A stretch of DNA of 64,000 nt from Crocodylus rhombifer (GCA_038503035.1 JAVSML010000049.1:186001-250000); one strand, 5' to 3'; counted from the stretch's first letter, positions 23,906 through 35,059 are shown. Numbers and translations are program-made. The notes: generated from the letters alone by a model not told the origin.

Positions 23906-25138
23906 AGCAGCAGACTTTGCTGAGTATTGTCCGAACAAGGATGCATGTGAAAGAAAAATAAACAGAAGTAGAGAAAGGTACAGGGAAGAAAGCCCCACAT
24001 AATGTCTTGCCCTGAGAAAAGTTTTGAGAGATAACACAATAGTTTTTAGTTTGCTGGTTCTGCTTAGCTTGCAGGTGCTGGTTAAGAAAGGCTTTGGGAC
24101 ATGGGCAAGGAAACTGTCTCCTATTTGTTCATTCCTGTGCTCAGGGAAACATGACTTTCCTAATAAGCAAGACTACAAAGAAATATGCATCTCTGTCATC
24201 ACTTTCTCCCCCTAACTATCTCAGTCATCTGTGGTCTTATATATTATTACTTGGGTCAGACGTGTAATGGTACCATAGCTATCTGATCTGATTACGTGTG
24301 ACACCAATGAGGATCAATTGCCTTTTCTGAGTATAGACAGTCTGGACAGGTAGTAAGTCCTTCCAATCCACTCTTCAGAGGTTTGACTCCCAAGAACCAT
24401 CAGGGTATGATTAAAAGGAACAAAAGAATTGTGTTAACACATAAGATCAAGGACCTGGTAGTTTCCCATCTGACTGTTGTCAACAACAGGTCCATCAGAG
24501 GAACGATAAGGAAACGGGCAATAAAGATATACCCTACCTGCAGAGGCAAGTTTTTTTCCTAATCCCTTCTTCAGAAGTTGTCTTACGGAAGAATGTAGTA
24601 TAATTTGTCCCTATTAAAGTTGCTTTTCTTTTGGACTTCAAAGCAGCTGTGTATGTTCTTATTCTTCACAGAAATGTTGAATGCTATTTGAACAAACAAC
24701 TTTTAGTCCCAAAGTTATCTTGTTGACAATGAATTCCACAACCAGGGAATCAGTTACAATTTTTTTGCCTTTTAAATTCTTGAATACGTCTATGCTTGGA
24801 TATAATATAAAAATGGATAATTGCTAGAGCTCATTTTCCTATAGTATTTGTTGTTTTTTAGGTCTTTTATGCTCCCACTTGTTTTCATGCTCTCTAGACT
24901 AAACAGAGCAAATTATTGTAGCATCTGCACAAATGGGAATTTTCCTCTAGGTATCTCAGCACACTCTTTTCTCATCAGAACTTAGTTTGACTATACTCTT
25001 TTATAGATAAACTGACCAGAACTGAACACATTGACATTCCAGGTAATCATATACAGTAGAACTGTAATATTTTGTATACCTTAATATATCTTAACACTAT
25101 TTCCTTTTTTCTATGTGCTACTGCACTGTGAACTCATA
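23906..25138. other. AT-rich unique DNA
   Basis: No gene, RNA or repeat family recognised. Confidence 0.5.
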
Positions 25139-26375
25139 GACTAGGAACAGACATTATACACAAACTGGTTTAAATGTTCAGAAACTGATTTAAACCTGTA
25201 ACAGAACAGATGTTCAGTGCACATAAACCAGTTTGAAAATGGTCAAGACCAGTTTAAGATAAACTTGGTTGAATGTAGTATCAGACTTAACTGATTTGGT
25301 TCAAACTGGTTTATGTGATGTCTGTCCCAGACGCCTTTCTGGTTTAAGATCAACCAGACACCCCCAGCATCCTGGCATTGCTCTCTGGGCTGGGTGGGGT
25401 TCTGCTTCACAGCAGGGCTGGCCCCTTCCCTCTGGTCCCTGGACAGAGCTCCTCCAGCACAGACTTGTAGACACAACAGGGTCTGCTGGCTACCTGTTGC
25501 ACCCCTCTCTTCCCTCTCACTACTTGCTGCTTAAGCAGGGATCCCTTCCTCCTCTCTCCCACAGCACAGATTATATCCAGCATGTGGTGTGCTAGTTAGT
25601 GCTGTGGCAGAGACTGCAGACACAGTAGGGTCTGCTGGCTTCCCCCTGCCCTACCCCCGCCCTCACTGCTTAAGCATGAAATCCCCCCCTCCCATCTCCT
25701 ACAGCACAGCCCCCAGCTCCAGAGACCCTGAGCACATTGTGTGCTAGCTAATGTTGAGAGGTGTCTGTGTGCGAGTCTCCAATTCACAGGCTGGCAGACA
25801 GAACAGGGCTTTTGGAGCTAATCAACAGGTCACCCTAGTAAGCTGTTTAAGAAGAGTCTGATGTAATGGGAGAGAGGCTATTGTTTTGCTAACTGGGTGA
25901 TACAGACTCTTATCAGCTCTGGGCTACCTTGCTCACCTGTCAGTTTGCTGCAGGTAGTCTGACAAGCAAGGAGGGAGATTGAAAAGCTCCATATCATCAA
26001 CAGATGCATGCACTGCACACTCCCCCCTTGCCTCAGAGTGCTAGCAAGGGGCTGGGGGCTGACAACTCTCCCAGCCCTTGAGCAACAGGGAAGACCCTGG
26101 GATGGTGCAAGCAGACCTCCCTAATAAGGAAGTCCTGCCTGGGCCTGGCAACGTCCCCCTCAGCTCAACTCTGTGCAAGGGAAGAGAGGGCTGCTCAATG
26201 CCCCCTCCCCTGGCTTCGGCATCTAGCCTGAGCTACTGCAGGCATGTGGCTGAATTTCTTCAGTCCAGAGGACTTGTCTGTATGGTTGGAAACCAGTTCA
26301 GCCTAGCCAGGTTAAAATAACCTGCAAAGGTTGAATTAATTCAGGCTTGGGCTTTTTGAATGTCTGTCCCTAGCC
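25139..26375 (+). mobile_element. TIR element family T, copy A (1237 bp)
   Basis: The left end is GACTAGGAACAGACATT and the complement of the right end is GGCTAGGGACAGACATT. They are flanked by ATA (25136-25138) and ATA (26376-26378), a 3-bp target duplication. The left 190 bp form a foldback: TIR-like sequence recurs inverted at about 25308-25330 (ATGTGATGTCTGTCCCAG), and AAACTGGTTT-type motifs occur about seven times. The right end carries AAAAAGCCCAAGCCTGAA in inverse. The middle is GC-rich and contains a tandem repeat. No transposase is present, so it is non-autonomous. A 3-bp duplication is seen in PIF/Harbinger and CACTA elements among others. The targets here are not TWA, so I leave the superfamily open. 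Confidence 0.85.
25469..25830. repeat. Minisatellite-like tandem repeat inside element A, period 149 bp
   Basis: AGACACAACAGGGTCTGCTG at 25469 recurs as AGACACAGTAGGGTCTGCTG at 25618, 149 bp later, with the rest of the unit alignable (CACAGCACAG, GTGCTAGTTAGTG against GTGCTAGCTAATG). A third, more divergent start (AGACAGAACAGGGCTTTTGG) lies at 25796. This gives about 2.3 units. Confidence 0.75.
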
Positions 26376-26930
26376 ATAAGGTTGTTGAACTAGCCACTGC
26401 GAAGCTCAGGTTGTTTTACTGAACCTTAATAGTTTACTTAAAATATAGTAACATGAAAGAATAGTTTCAAGTTGTTGTCCATTGTGTTGAGATCTGTTAG
26501 GCCTAGGAAGTTGTACCAAAAATTAATATCATAGGAAAGTGCTTTTGAATGACATGGACACTTGCCACATGGTCGCTACAAGTAGTTCAGGATGTCACTG
26601 CACAATCTAAATGACATAGATGTAAATACGCTAGATGCAAATAACCAAAATGTAGGGAACTCCACAAAAAACCCTACAATTTCTCTTGATTTTTGTATAA
26701 CAGTTCTCATACTTCACAAGTTTCATAGGCACCAGGAAAACTCTACATACCCCCATTTACATAAGACACAAGTGCAGGTTCATCACAGAATTTTTCCAGA
26801 TGAATCGTGAAATGTCAACTGGCACTATACAAAAAGATATTAGCATCAGGGGCTGCATAATGGCAGATACAACATTGCATTTTCTTCTCAAATGGCAAAA
26901 CTTCCATTGACATTAATGTGGTCAGGATTT
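26376..26930. other. Unique DNA between element A and a CR1 fragment
   Basis: Nothing recognised. Confidence 0.5.
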
Positions 26931-27402
26931 AGATGCATAGATGCTAGGGTTGGAAGAGACCTCAACAGATCATCGAGTCTGAACCCCTGTGTAGGCAGGA
27001 AAGAGTACTGGGGTCTCATGACCCCAGCCAGAAGCCTATCCAGCCTTCTCTTGAAGACCCCCAAGGTAAGGGAGAGCACAACCTCCCTTGGAAGCCCATT
27101 CCAAATTTTGGCCATCCTTACTGCGAAGTTTTTCCTGGTATCTAGCCTAAATCTACTGTGTCAGTTTGTGACCATTGTTCCTTTTTACCCCAACAGATGC
27201 CCTGGTGAACAGAGCATCTCTGATTCCTTGCTGCATTTCCCTAATGAATTTGTAGGCAGCCACGAGATCACCTCTCAGTCTTCTCTTGCAGAGGCTAAAG
27301 AGGTCCAGGTCCCTCAGTTTCTCCTCAAAAGGCTTGTCCTGAAAGCCCCTAGCTATACGAGTGGCCCTCCTCTGGACCCTCTCAAGTCCATCAACACCCT
27401 TT
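26931..27402 (-). mobile_element. CR1 LINE 3' fragment
   Basis: Antisense CR1 tail starting with CATAGATGCTAGGGTTGGAA. The bottom strand encodes the end of ORF2 (MAKIWNGLPREVVLSLTLGV near 27110-27060, then FKRRLDRLLAGVM). It resembles the end of copy P2 (10.3-10.6 kb). It is 5'-truncated at about 27402 within the ERVQRRAT-like block. Confidence 0.9.
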
Positions 27403-27605
27403 TAGTTCATTCACTCCCATTTACACTCAGAACATATACGTTCTAGCATTTCTTCATTCCTCACTCTCTACCAATTGCCCTCATTTTTTTGTTATACACC
27501 ATATGGTCACAAAGTTAAAAAAAATCATGGCAAGTCTGCATTGACTTTCAGTGTAAAATTTTAAAAAGTGAAGCTTAAATAAAGATCCCTTTTTGTGATG
27601 TGTGC

Positions 27606-27650
27606 TCTGTAACCTGAAACAATCATTTCTGTAACCTGAAACAATCATTT
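27606..27650. repeat. Perfect 22-bp tandem duplication
   Basis: TCTGTAACCTGAAACAATCA plus TT is repeated immediately with no mismatch, which suggests a recent slippage event. Confidence 0.85.
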
Positions 27651-28422
27651 GTATTTTTTCCAACTGGGATACCTTTCATTTTTTTTGTCCCTCCAACAAC
27701 ATTGACAATTGTCTAATGTTGTCTATTTATCATCAACCTATTAGCCAATAGTTTTGGAACCAAATGTGTCCACTTACTGAATAAAAACTCATTCAGGGAG
27801 AGGAACTATGGGATGGTCAGTCACAAAACCTTCTTAAAAGCATGATCTCTGGAATACAAATTACTATTTAAATAGATAAATGATTATGTATTCCTTAGAC
27901 TCACTAAAATGAAATAATACCAGTACCATTTAAGTAGATAAGTATCTGAAAGACATAACAGCAACGAGCACTTTTCAATTACATTTGTAAATTATGGGCT
28001 TCATTCAATCCTTTCACTAACATGGATATACACGTTACAGCATGCTAGAACCCACTGTACCATAACATTGGTGAATATGGGAAGATTCTTCCCTTTTAGC
28101 TGTAGCTGGCAAGATAGCCTGAACATGTGCTTGGGGTGAGTGCTGCCAAAGTACCAAAGGATAGGGTTAAAGAAAAGGTATTTGTCATTTCAAAATATCT
28201 GCATCAAATTCTGAGTAAAAGTAGGTAAGAAATAGTTGTATGTTAAGTATAATTCATCTCTGATGCAACATTAAGTTGAAACATCACATGTGGCTCTCCA
28301 CATTCCATTGTCATGTAAAGAACTCCTATGTGAATATCTCTAGACTATTGGAAAAATTCATTTGAAGCAGCTGTACTTTCTTCAGAAGCATTGAAACTAT
28401 CCGCTCTTCTCATACGCATAAT
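27651..28422. other. Unique AT-rich DNA
   Basis: Nothing recognised. Confidence 0.5.
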
Positions 28423-29181
28423 GGCTAAGTATAGACAGTGAAAAAGCCTGAGGCTCAGTTGATTTAGACTTTGCAGGTTAGTTTAAGCTGCAGAGATTAA
28501 ACTGAGAAATACCTGGACACACATTTACTTTTGATTCAGGCAATGCAGCCACATGCCTGCAGTGGCTCAGGTCAGAAGCCAGGGGGCACTAGAGTACACC
28601 TTTCTGGCATGTATCCAGCATGGGCTGTGTGTTTGCTTCATCTTCCTGCTGTCTGCAAGGTCTCTGGGATTTGCAGTCCAGAATCACAGCAGCAGGACTC
28701 TCTAGGGTTGCTCATCACTTCCTTTTCCTGCTTCCAGGTGCCCCTGGGATTTGTAGTCCACAGTTGCAGCCAGTAAATTTTGCAGCAGAGCAGCTTTGTA
28801 CTTGGGGGAAGCGAGGTTTAACACCCCTTCCTGGCCCCACACTCCAGCCAGGGTGGCCTGAGGGAGGGGAGTGGAGGGGCCTCCCTCCTCCCCCCCAACC
28901 CTCCTCTGCTGGAGCAGACAGAACAGCCCAGCCCAGGGCTGGAAACCATGCTGTGATGCTGGGGGACTGTGATTTATCTTGAACCAGGAAGGGGATAGAA
29001 GTTTCATAAACTGGTTTGACCCAAATCAGTTAAGTCTGATATTACATTCAACCAGGTTTATCTTAAACCAGTTTGAGCCATTTTGAAACTGGTTTATATG
29101 CACTGAGCTTCTGTTCTGTTACAAGTTTAAACCAGTTTCTGATGATTTAAACTGGTTTGTGTGGAACTTCCACCCCTGGCC
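28423..29181 (-). mobile_element. TIR element family T, copy B (759 bp)
   Basis: Inverse orientation. The top strand starts with the family right end (GGCTAAGTATAGACAGTG, then AAAAAGCCTGAGGCTCAG) and finishes with the complement of the left end (ACTTCCACCCCTGGCC). The 3-bp flanks are AAT (28420-28422) and AAT (29182-29184). The left-end foldback with AAACCAGTTT/AAACTGGTTT motifs occupies about 28993-29181. The body at 28560-28990 is GC-rich and contains a small internal duplication around GGGATTTGCAGTCCAGA and GGGATTTGTAGTCCACA. Non-coding. Confidence 0.85.
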
Positions 29182-29313
29182 AATATCCCCAGGTTTTTTG
29201 TACCACAAAAATAACCTGTAACTCAGGGTGAAAAGAAACTGTCAGTACTTCAACATACAGGTTTCTGCCTGACACCCACAAGCAGGAAATATGTTTGCAA
29301 GAAAAAGCTCAGG

Positions 29314-30636
29314 GGCTAAGTACAAACCATCAAAAAGCCCAAAGCTCAATGAGTTCAATCTTGGCAGATAAGTCTAAGCTGCATAGATTGAACAGACATT
29401 CATTTTTGAGTCCTCAAATGCAGCCACATGCCTGAAGTGGCCTAGGCCAGAAGCTGGGTCGCGGGGGAGCGGGGAGGGCTCTAGAGCATGTCTCCCTTGC
29501 TCAACTGGAGCAGACAACTTTGGCCAAGGCTAGTCTGCCCACTCTGCAGGTGGGGTTTGTTTGTGGGGGAGGTGCAAATAGTCCTGGCATGCTGGGGGGG
29601 ACTGTGAGTTAACTTGAATCTGGAAGGGATCTGGGACAGAAGTTCAATAAACCAATTTAACCTAAATCAGTTAAGTCTGATATCCTGATCCATCCAGGTT
29701 TATCTTAAACTAATTTTGGTCATTTTGAAAGTGGTTTATGTGCACTGAACTTCTGGGCTAGGGACAGACATTACACATAAACCAGTTTAAGTGATCAGAA
29801 ACTGGTTTAAACCTGTAACAGAACAGGTACTCAGTGCCTGATTGAATGTAGTATCAGACCTAACTGTTTTGGCTCAAATTGGTTTATACAATGTCTGTCC
29901 CAGACCCTTTGCTGGTTTAAGTTAAATCAGAGACCCCCAGCATCCCGGCATGTTCTATTGGTTGTGCAGGGCTCTCTGCTGCACAGCAGGGCTGGCCCTT
30001 CCTCTCTGTTCTCTAACTGAAGCCAGGATGGGGCATGGCCAGATGGCCATGGCCATGCCTCTGAGGCCAATTCCTCCCTCCATCTCCTCCCCCTGCCCCC
30101 TACTGGCAAACCTTATGGACCACAGCTGGGTTTTCCAGGCCCGAGCTGCAACTGCATGGCTTTTCTGCAGCCAGGCAGAGACAGAGTTAATTCCTCCCTC
30201 TGTCCAGCTTGCCTGCAGCCAGGAAGGGGTAATTCCACATTTGTCCAGAGTAGGGTGGGGGGAGGCAAAACCCATACCTGTGAGCCCAGAGCTAAGACCT
30301 GCTGGACTAGACTGCAAGGTGGGAAGACTGAGGAATGAGAGCCCTGGAGGGCATCATTCTTCCCTGCCCTTTGGTAGTGACTGGCAGGCATGCTCTAGCG
30401 CCCCCTGGCTTCTGGATTGAGGCAGTGCAGACATGTGCATGCATTTGCTGGTTTAACAGATTAATGTCTGTCTAATTATTAATTAGGTTAAGCTGCACAG
30501 TTTAGATTAACCTGCAAAGAGTGAATCACTGCAGGCTCAGGCTTTTTGAATGTTTGCCTTTAGCCATGTTGTGTTACACATTTGAACTGGTTTTTGATCA
30601 CTTTTACCAGTTTATGTGTAATTTCTGTCCCTTGCC
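29314..30636 (-). mobile_element. TIR element family T, copy C, split by copy D
   Basis: Inverse orientation. The right end GGCTAAGTACAAACCATC is at 29314. The left end, complement of GTAATTTCTGTCCCTTGCC, finishes at 30636. The flanks are AGG (29311-29313) and AGG (30637-30639), a perfect 3-bp duplication found only when the piece at 30566-30636 is joined to 29314-29755. The copy's own length is about 513 bp. The interruption is copy D. Confidence 0.85.
29756..30565 (+). mobile_element. TIR element family T, copy D (810 bp), nested in copy C
   Basis: The left end is GGCTAGGGACAGACATT and the complement of the right end is GGCTAAAGGCAAACATT. It is inserted into copy C. The left flank is CTG (29753-29755) and the right flank ATG (30566-30568). 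The uninterrupted paralogous site in copy B (about 29109-29123) reads CTTCTGTTCTGTTAC with a single CTG, so the event duplicated CTG and one copy later mutated. The left terminus again carries the foldback, with an inverted ATGTCTGTCCCAG at about 29891-29903. The interior is GC-rich and non-coding. Confidence 0.87.
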
Positions 30637-30639
30637 AGG

Positions 30640-31599
30640 TTGTGCTCACAACTGACCTACAGGCAAAAGCATAAAACAAGAATGTGGTTGTGAAACCTCT
30701 GGCTACAAAATGAACATCTAAATGAAGTAATTCTTTGGAAAAAAATATTTTAAGATCTTAATTGTCAAGTCTATACCCAAAGCTGTTGACAAATGTATAT
30801 TTATGATACATTTACAAATAATGATACACAATAAAACTGCACTGAAAGATTATTAAAAATTCCAAAAATAAACCACTTAAAGATTAGGAAATGCCAAAAT
30901 GAACGATGACTATGTAATTTTAGGTCACCTACGTTGTGCTAATGTCTTATGGCAGCCTTTAATTGCATAGTATCTACTTTATTTTTTTACCCACAGGATC
31001 ACTGCTGCATTCAGGCATCCTCAGTACAGAATGGATGATATGAAGTTAATGAGCAGCTATTCGATATTTTGTTTTCACCTCAAAGTTCAATATGTGACTG
31101 AGTATCTTATTAACTCCAAGCTCATTAAACCCTGTTCTAACAACTGAATTAGTAATTAAGTCATCATAATGATGTCCACACATTTGCATTATATTTAGTT
31201 CCTGTGAACACCCTCATTCAGTGATAATTCCTCACTGACAACTACTTTTGAGATCTGTCAGTTTTTAGTTCATTGAACATTTGCTCTGTCAATACCGTAC
31301 ACTGCTAACTTTTTAAACCAGAATGTTCCTTGATAAAAGTACCCAGGAACAACGTAATGATACAATACTAAAAGTTAAAAGCTCTGAATGGAAGTGAAAG
31401 CTTTATGACCTGCTGGAGTTTGTAACAGTACTAAGGAATTATAAATGTAAAAAGTAATGGAAAAATCTGGCTGCAGATGCTACTCTTGAATATCTGGCCC
31501 TTCTCTCTCCCACCCCAAGGAGAGATAGAGGCTGTGTCAATATGATTTCCACTCCACCCCTGCAAGGTATGAGCAAGTATCAAGCAGAAAAGAATGCAA
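30640..31599. other. Unique AT-rich DNA
   Basis: Nothing recognised. Confidence 0.5.
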
Positions 31600-31735
31600 G
31601 GAATTAAGACACTGCATGAGGAAGTGGGAGATGTGAGTTCAAATCCACTCTGGCTAAGAAGTGTTTCTAACCCGGATCTCTGATTTTCTGGAAAAAGTGC
31701 CCTAGTTGCTAGGTTACTGGGTCTTCCTCTTTATC
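31600..31735. repeat. Head-to-head tRNA-like (SINE-type) inverted dimer
   Basis: The top strand at 31600-31650 has a tRNA-like layout: TTAAGACACTGCATGAGG, then a B-box-like GTTCAAATCC at 31637. The bottom strand of 31660-31720 has AGTAACCTAGCAACTAGGGC (A-box-like) and CCGGGTTAGAAAC (B-box-like) in the same spacing. So two tRNA-like units face each other. Neither can fold as a functional tRNA. It is probably an old pol III-derived repeat. Confidence 0.5.
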
Positions 31736-33554
31736 CCACCATCTGCATGACCTGCCTGACCTCAATGTCCAACAGAGAATTCAGTGTTTTTTCTCAGTCT
31801 AAAAGATCTGGGAATTATGCAGAATTTATGAGTTTCCAAGATAAAATTGAATCCCAACTGAGCTTGTGTGGAGCTAGGCATCTAGGAGCGTTTTCTACAT
31901 CAGTTCGGAGCAGTAGGCCAAATTTAGTCACCTAGCAATTTCTTGAGGCCACAATATACATGCATAAAGAATTTAGATATCCTAGGCCCTAGGGTTTTTG
32001 TGGCAAAATAGGCCCTGGATACTCTCAGTGTTTTCTCAAGTTCTAGAAAATAGATACAGACAGGTATAGCTGTAGCAATGAGGTGTGGGTGCCTGTATTA
32101 CATTGGTAGGTCTCTCTACTGCTCTTACCCTTCCCTGCCAATATAAAGCACTCCACAATCATGCCAAGATGGAATTCCTACACATATGGTAACTGCCAAC
32201 ATGGCTAATAACTGGGAGAAAATGATGACTTCCAGACTGTCTAAAATCCCTAGGCCTTTACAGCTTGTGTTAAACATAAAAGACTTAAACAGAGTGAAAT
32301 TATTAACATCCTTTGCAGACTGGATACAGGAGGACAAACACACGCACACTTACCAGGAGGCAATACAAGCAAATCATGTAATAAATGACTGAGACATGAA
32401 GTATCTAATCTGATGATTCATGCTAAAGTTTAGAGATGATCCAATTTACGAGCAGACATCTCACCTGCAATAAAATGTTCTACCCATATGAAAAAAAGGC
32501 AGCCATTCCACCCCCACTCCTCCCCCCTCGAATAGATTAGTCTTTACTAATTCATCTTGAAGACTTGCTTTTTAGATGAGCTCTGGAGAAGAACCTGACA
32601 CACATTTTTCCAATGTTGCTCTATTGTAGAAGAAAAGTGATCAAGAATCCAGGATTGTTTCAGTGGCTTTGGAAGAAGAGTGATGTTTATAGTGGGTGGA
32701 GACAGGATAGCCCAAAGTCTGAGAGGCAGTGGTGCTGCAGTGTGTAATACTGGGTTTACCATCTTAGAGAATTTGGATCTAAGACTTAAGTAGTACTGCA
32801 TAACCTCTATCTAAAAGGATGTAAGTAACATTTCATAATCTTGATGTAAAACAAAATAAAAAAGGTATAAGGATAGGATAGTCATGGTTCAGAAATTACA
32901 TTTTTGAAAAATGAGTTTAATAAAATTGACAGCAATTTAGACATGTTGGCATTTGAACAACTGGATTCTTTTTTCCTATCTCAAGAACCTCACCCATAAA
33001 CTAGTGGGAATAAAGCATATGATTACCTTTTGACACTAGGGTTGTCTGTATTACATATACTTGTCATTAAGTTTGGACAGGTTTTTTTCTGCCCTCTGGC
33101 AATTTTGGCAATTCCCTTTAAAGGAAAAAAGGTTTTCTTTTAATTTATTCATTAGGGGGGTTATAGAAATGAAAACGTTGTAAAATCAGATTACCTTGTT
33201 AAATAGACAATATTAATCCAATATACAAGAAGTGGACAGTAAAACCATATCCCAAAACCAGCTTGCTATCTTAGGCCATGGATCTTATGATGTCTGTTTT
33301 GCCCCTTCAGATGTATATTTGTATGCCCCTAAAATTTTATCTACTATCAAATAAAGTACAGTGCAAAAGCATTAACTAGTCAAGAGATAAAAGCAAAACA
33401 AAACCTCAAAACAAACTTCTCAGACAATTATCTATCAAGAATTCAATTCATGTAAAAAAGTCCCTATAAACTTGTATCATTCGTTGCAAAGATCCCAAGT
33501 CAATGACATGGCAGATATCTTTATAATTCCTGAATATCACTGATGAATATCATC
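31736..33554. other. Unique AT-rich DNA
   Basis: Nothing recognised beyond ordinary sequence. Confidence 0.5.
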
Positions 33555-33690
33555 TGATGGAGTAGATTGTTGCCTATGAAAGCTTATGCATTTCTGAATG
33601 AGTTAGTATCCAAGAAACCACCCAACCCTGGCTTCTGCCTCTTTTCAAACTACAAGGGCTAACTAGCTCTATGAATACCATTGATAGCAT
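33555..33690 (+). repeat. Possible SINE/LINE tail-type repeat
   Basis: Contains CTATGAAAGCTTATGCATTT preceded by GATGGAGTAGATTGTTGCC, followed by GTTAGTATCCAAG. This arrangement (a small palindromic segment, GAAAGCTTATGC, GTTAGTCTNNAAG) recurs in a widespread amniote repeat that I recognise by pattern but cannot name with certainty. Confidence 0.4.
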
Positions 33691-33852
33691 CCCCCACCTT
33701 CCATCCAAAATTGTTAACATCTTCATTTGTTGTCAAAAAATCATGCTGGGTATGTAAACTAAGCATCTAGCAAATAGTCAAGATGCCAGGTCTATTATAA
33801 AGGATGCAGTTGGCTCCTCTATGGACACAATCTTGGACTGCTTTCTGTAAGT

Positions 33853-34010
33853 ACAGGGTAGTTAGCTGTGTTAGTCTAAAGTTAGGTAGAAGGCAGGACA
33901 CTGCATCAAGGGGGAACAAGTTTTTGTAGGCTACGGCCTACTTTGTCAGATATCGACTCATTCAAAACTTCATAAGCTTTTGTAGGCAACAGCCTACTTT
34001 ATCTTTGTTA
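33853..34010 (+). repeat. Interspersed repeat family H, copy 1
   Basis: Starts GGTAGTTAGCTGTGTTAGTC then AAAGTTAGGTAGAAGGCAGG, matching the start of 54111-54215. It includes two small palindromes of the form GTAGGCTACGGCCTAC (about 33928) and GTAGGCAACAGCCTAC (about 33982), each next to AAGTTTTTGTAGG or AAGCTTTTGTAGG. Confidence 0.55.
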
Positions 34011-34992
34011 TTGCTTAATTATCCTCATCTCAGAAGCAGTATTTATTCACTTCACCTGTTAAAAAAACTGACCCATTCTTTGTATTCTGTAGGTTATTCC
34101 ACATATGGAAACATGACCCTTTACAGGTTAAAAAATGTTCATGTATATATTCTTTGATCCTCCCCCCAACCCCCTGCAAGGTGATGTCCTCAAGTGCCTT
34201 GTCCTACTGTTTTTATCCCAAACTAAGCTAGCAAACATACACTAGAAGGAATAAAAAGCAAAGATTTCCATTTTTACTGTAATGATAAATTTGTCCTTTA
34301 AGACCATTTCCTTCTGCCTGGAGCATGTACTGTGCTTTGCTTGGTTTAATTCAATTCATTTTTGGCATCTAACACAGAAAAGTATGTTTTTCTTTGGTTA
34401 ACATCATTTCTAATACCATTCTCAATCTACTCTCACCCATAAAAATGTACTAACAGTTTAAACAGATCACTTGACTCAAGACTTAGAACTATCACCTTTG
34501 AAAATGATTAAGAATATGGAAACACACTCACCTTCAGGCTCACCACAGAGCGTACACTGTGACTCTGCAAAGAAAAATAAAAAAGGAATCACTATTTCTG
34601 CTTATTTTCAAGACTGGTGTGCTTGAGAGATACCAGATCATAATCACCCACAAATTTACCAAAATATTGCAAGTTCAAGCATTGCATGAATGTGTCATCG
34701 AATTTTTATTTCACAAGAGCCAAGTTAGCAGTAAATGCTGCAAATTAACCTTCAGTGAAAATTGTATAAGAAATTTAAAAATAGGTTAACCCAAGATTTG
34801 ATTAAACAGTAAGGGACTAAACAGTTTACACATCGCCCTATGGCGACACAGCAATCATGTGGGTCTATATGTGATCAGCAGGTACGTTGCTGTAGCAGTG
34901 CGCTCCCCATTTTAGCGTGCTGCTACGGTGCCATGGTGGCACAATCTAACCATGTGCTGCGCACATGGCACAGTATGGATGATTACTGCACT

Positions 34993-35059
34993 GTGCTTGA
35001 GTACTTCTAAAAAGTAGTACTTTTAGAAGTAGTACTTCTAAAAAGAAATACTCAAGCAC
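34993..35059. repeat. 67-bp near-perfect palindrome (hairpin)
   Basis: GTGCTTGAGTACTTCTAAAA at the left is mirrored by an inverse arm ending AAATACTCAAGCAC. Repeated AGTACTT/AAGTACT and TTCTAAAA/TTTTAGAA units lie in between, so several register-shifted pairings are possible. Confidence 0.75.

Noticed and set aside
25469..25830. CRISPR-like array
   Set aside because: Spacing and unit divergence fit a minisatellite inside a transposon, and the window is vertebrate DNA.
25139..26375. PIF/Harbinger assignment for family T
   Set aside because: The 3-bp duplication fits, but targets ATA, AAT, AGG, CTG and TTG are not the usual TWA and no transposase is present, so I left the superfamily undecided.
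31630..31720. tRNA gene
   Set aside because: Only A- and B-box-like stretches are present; acceptor, anticodon and T stems do not pair as a functional tRNA.
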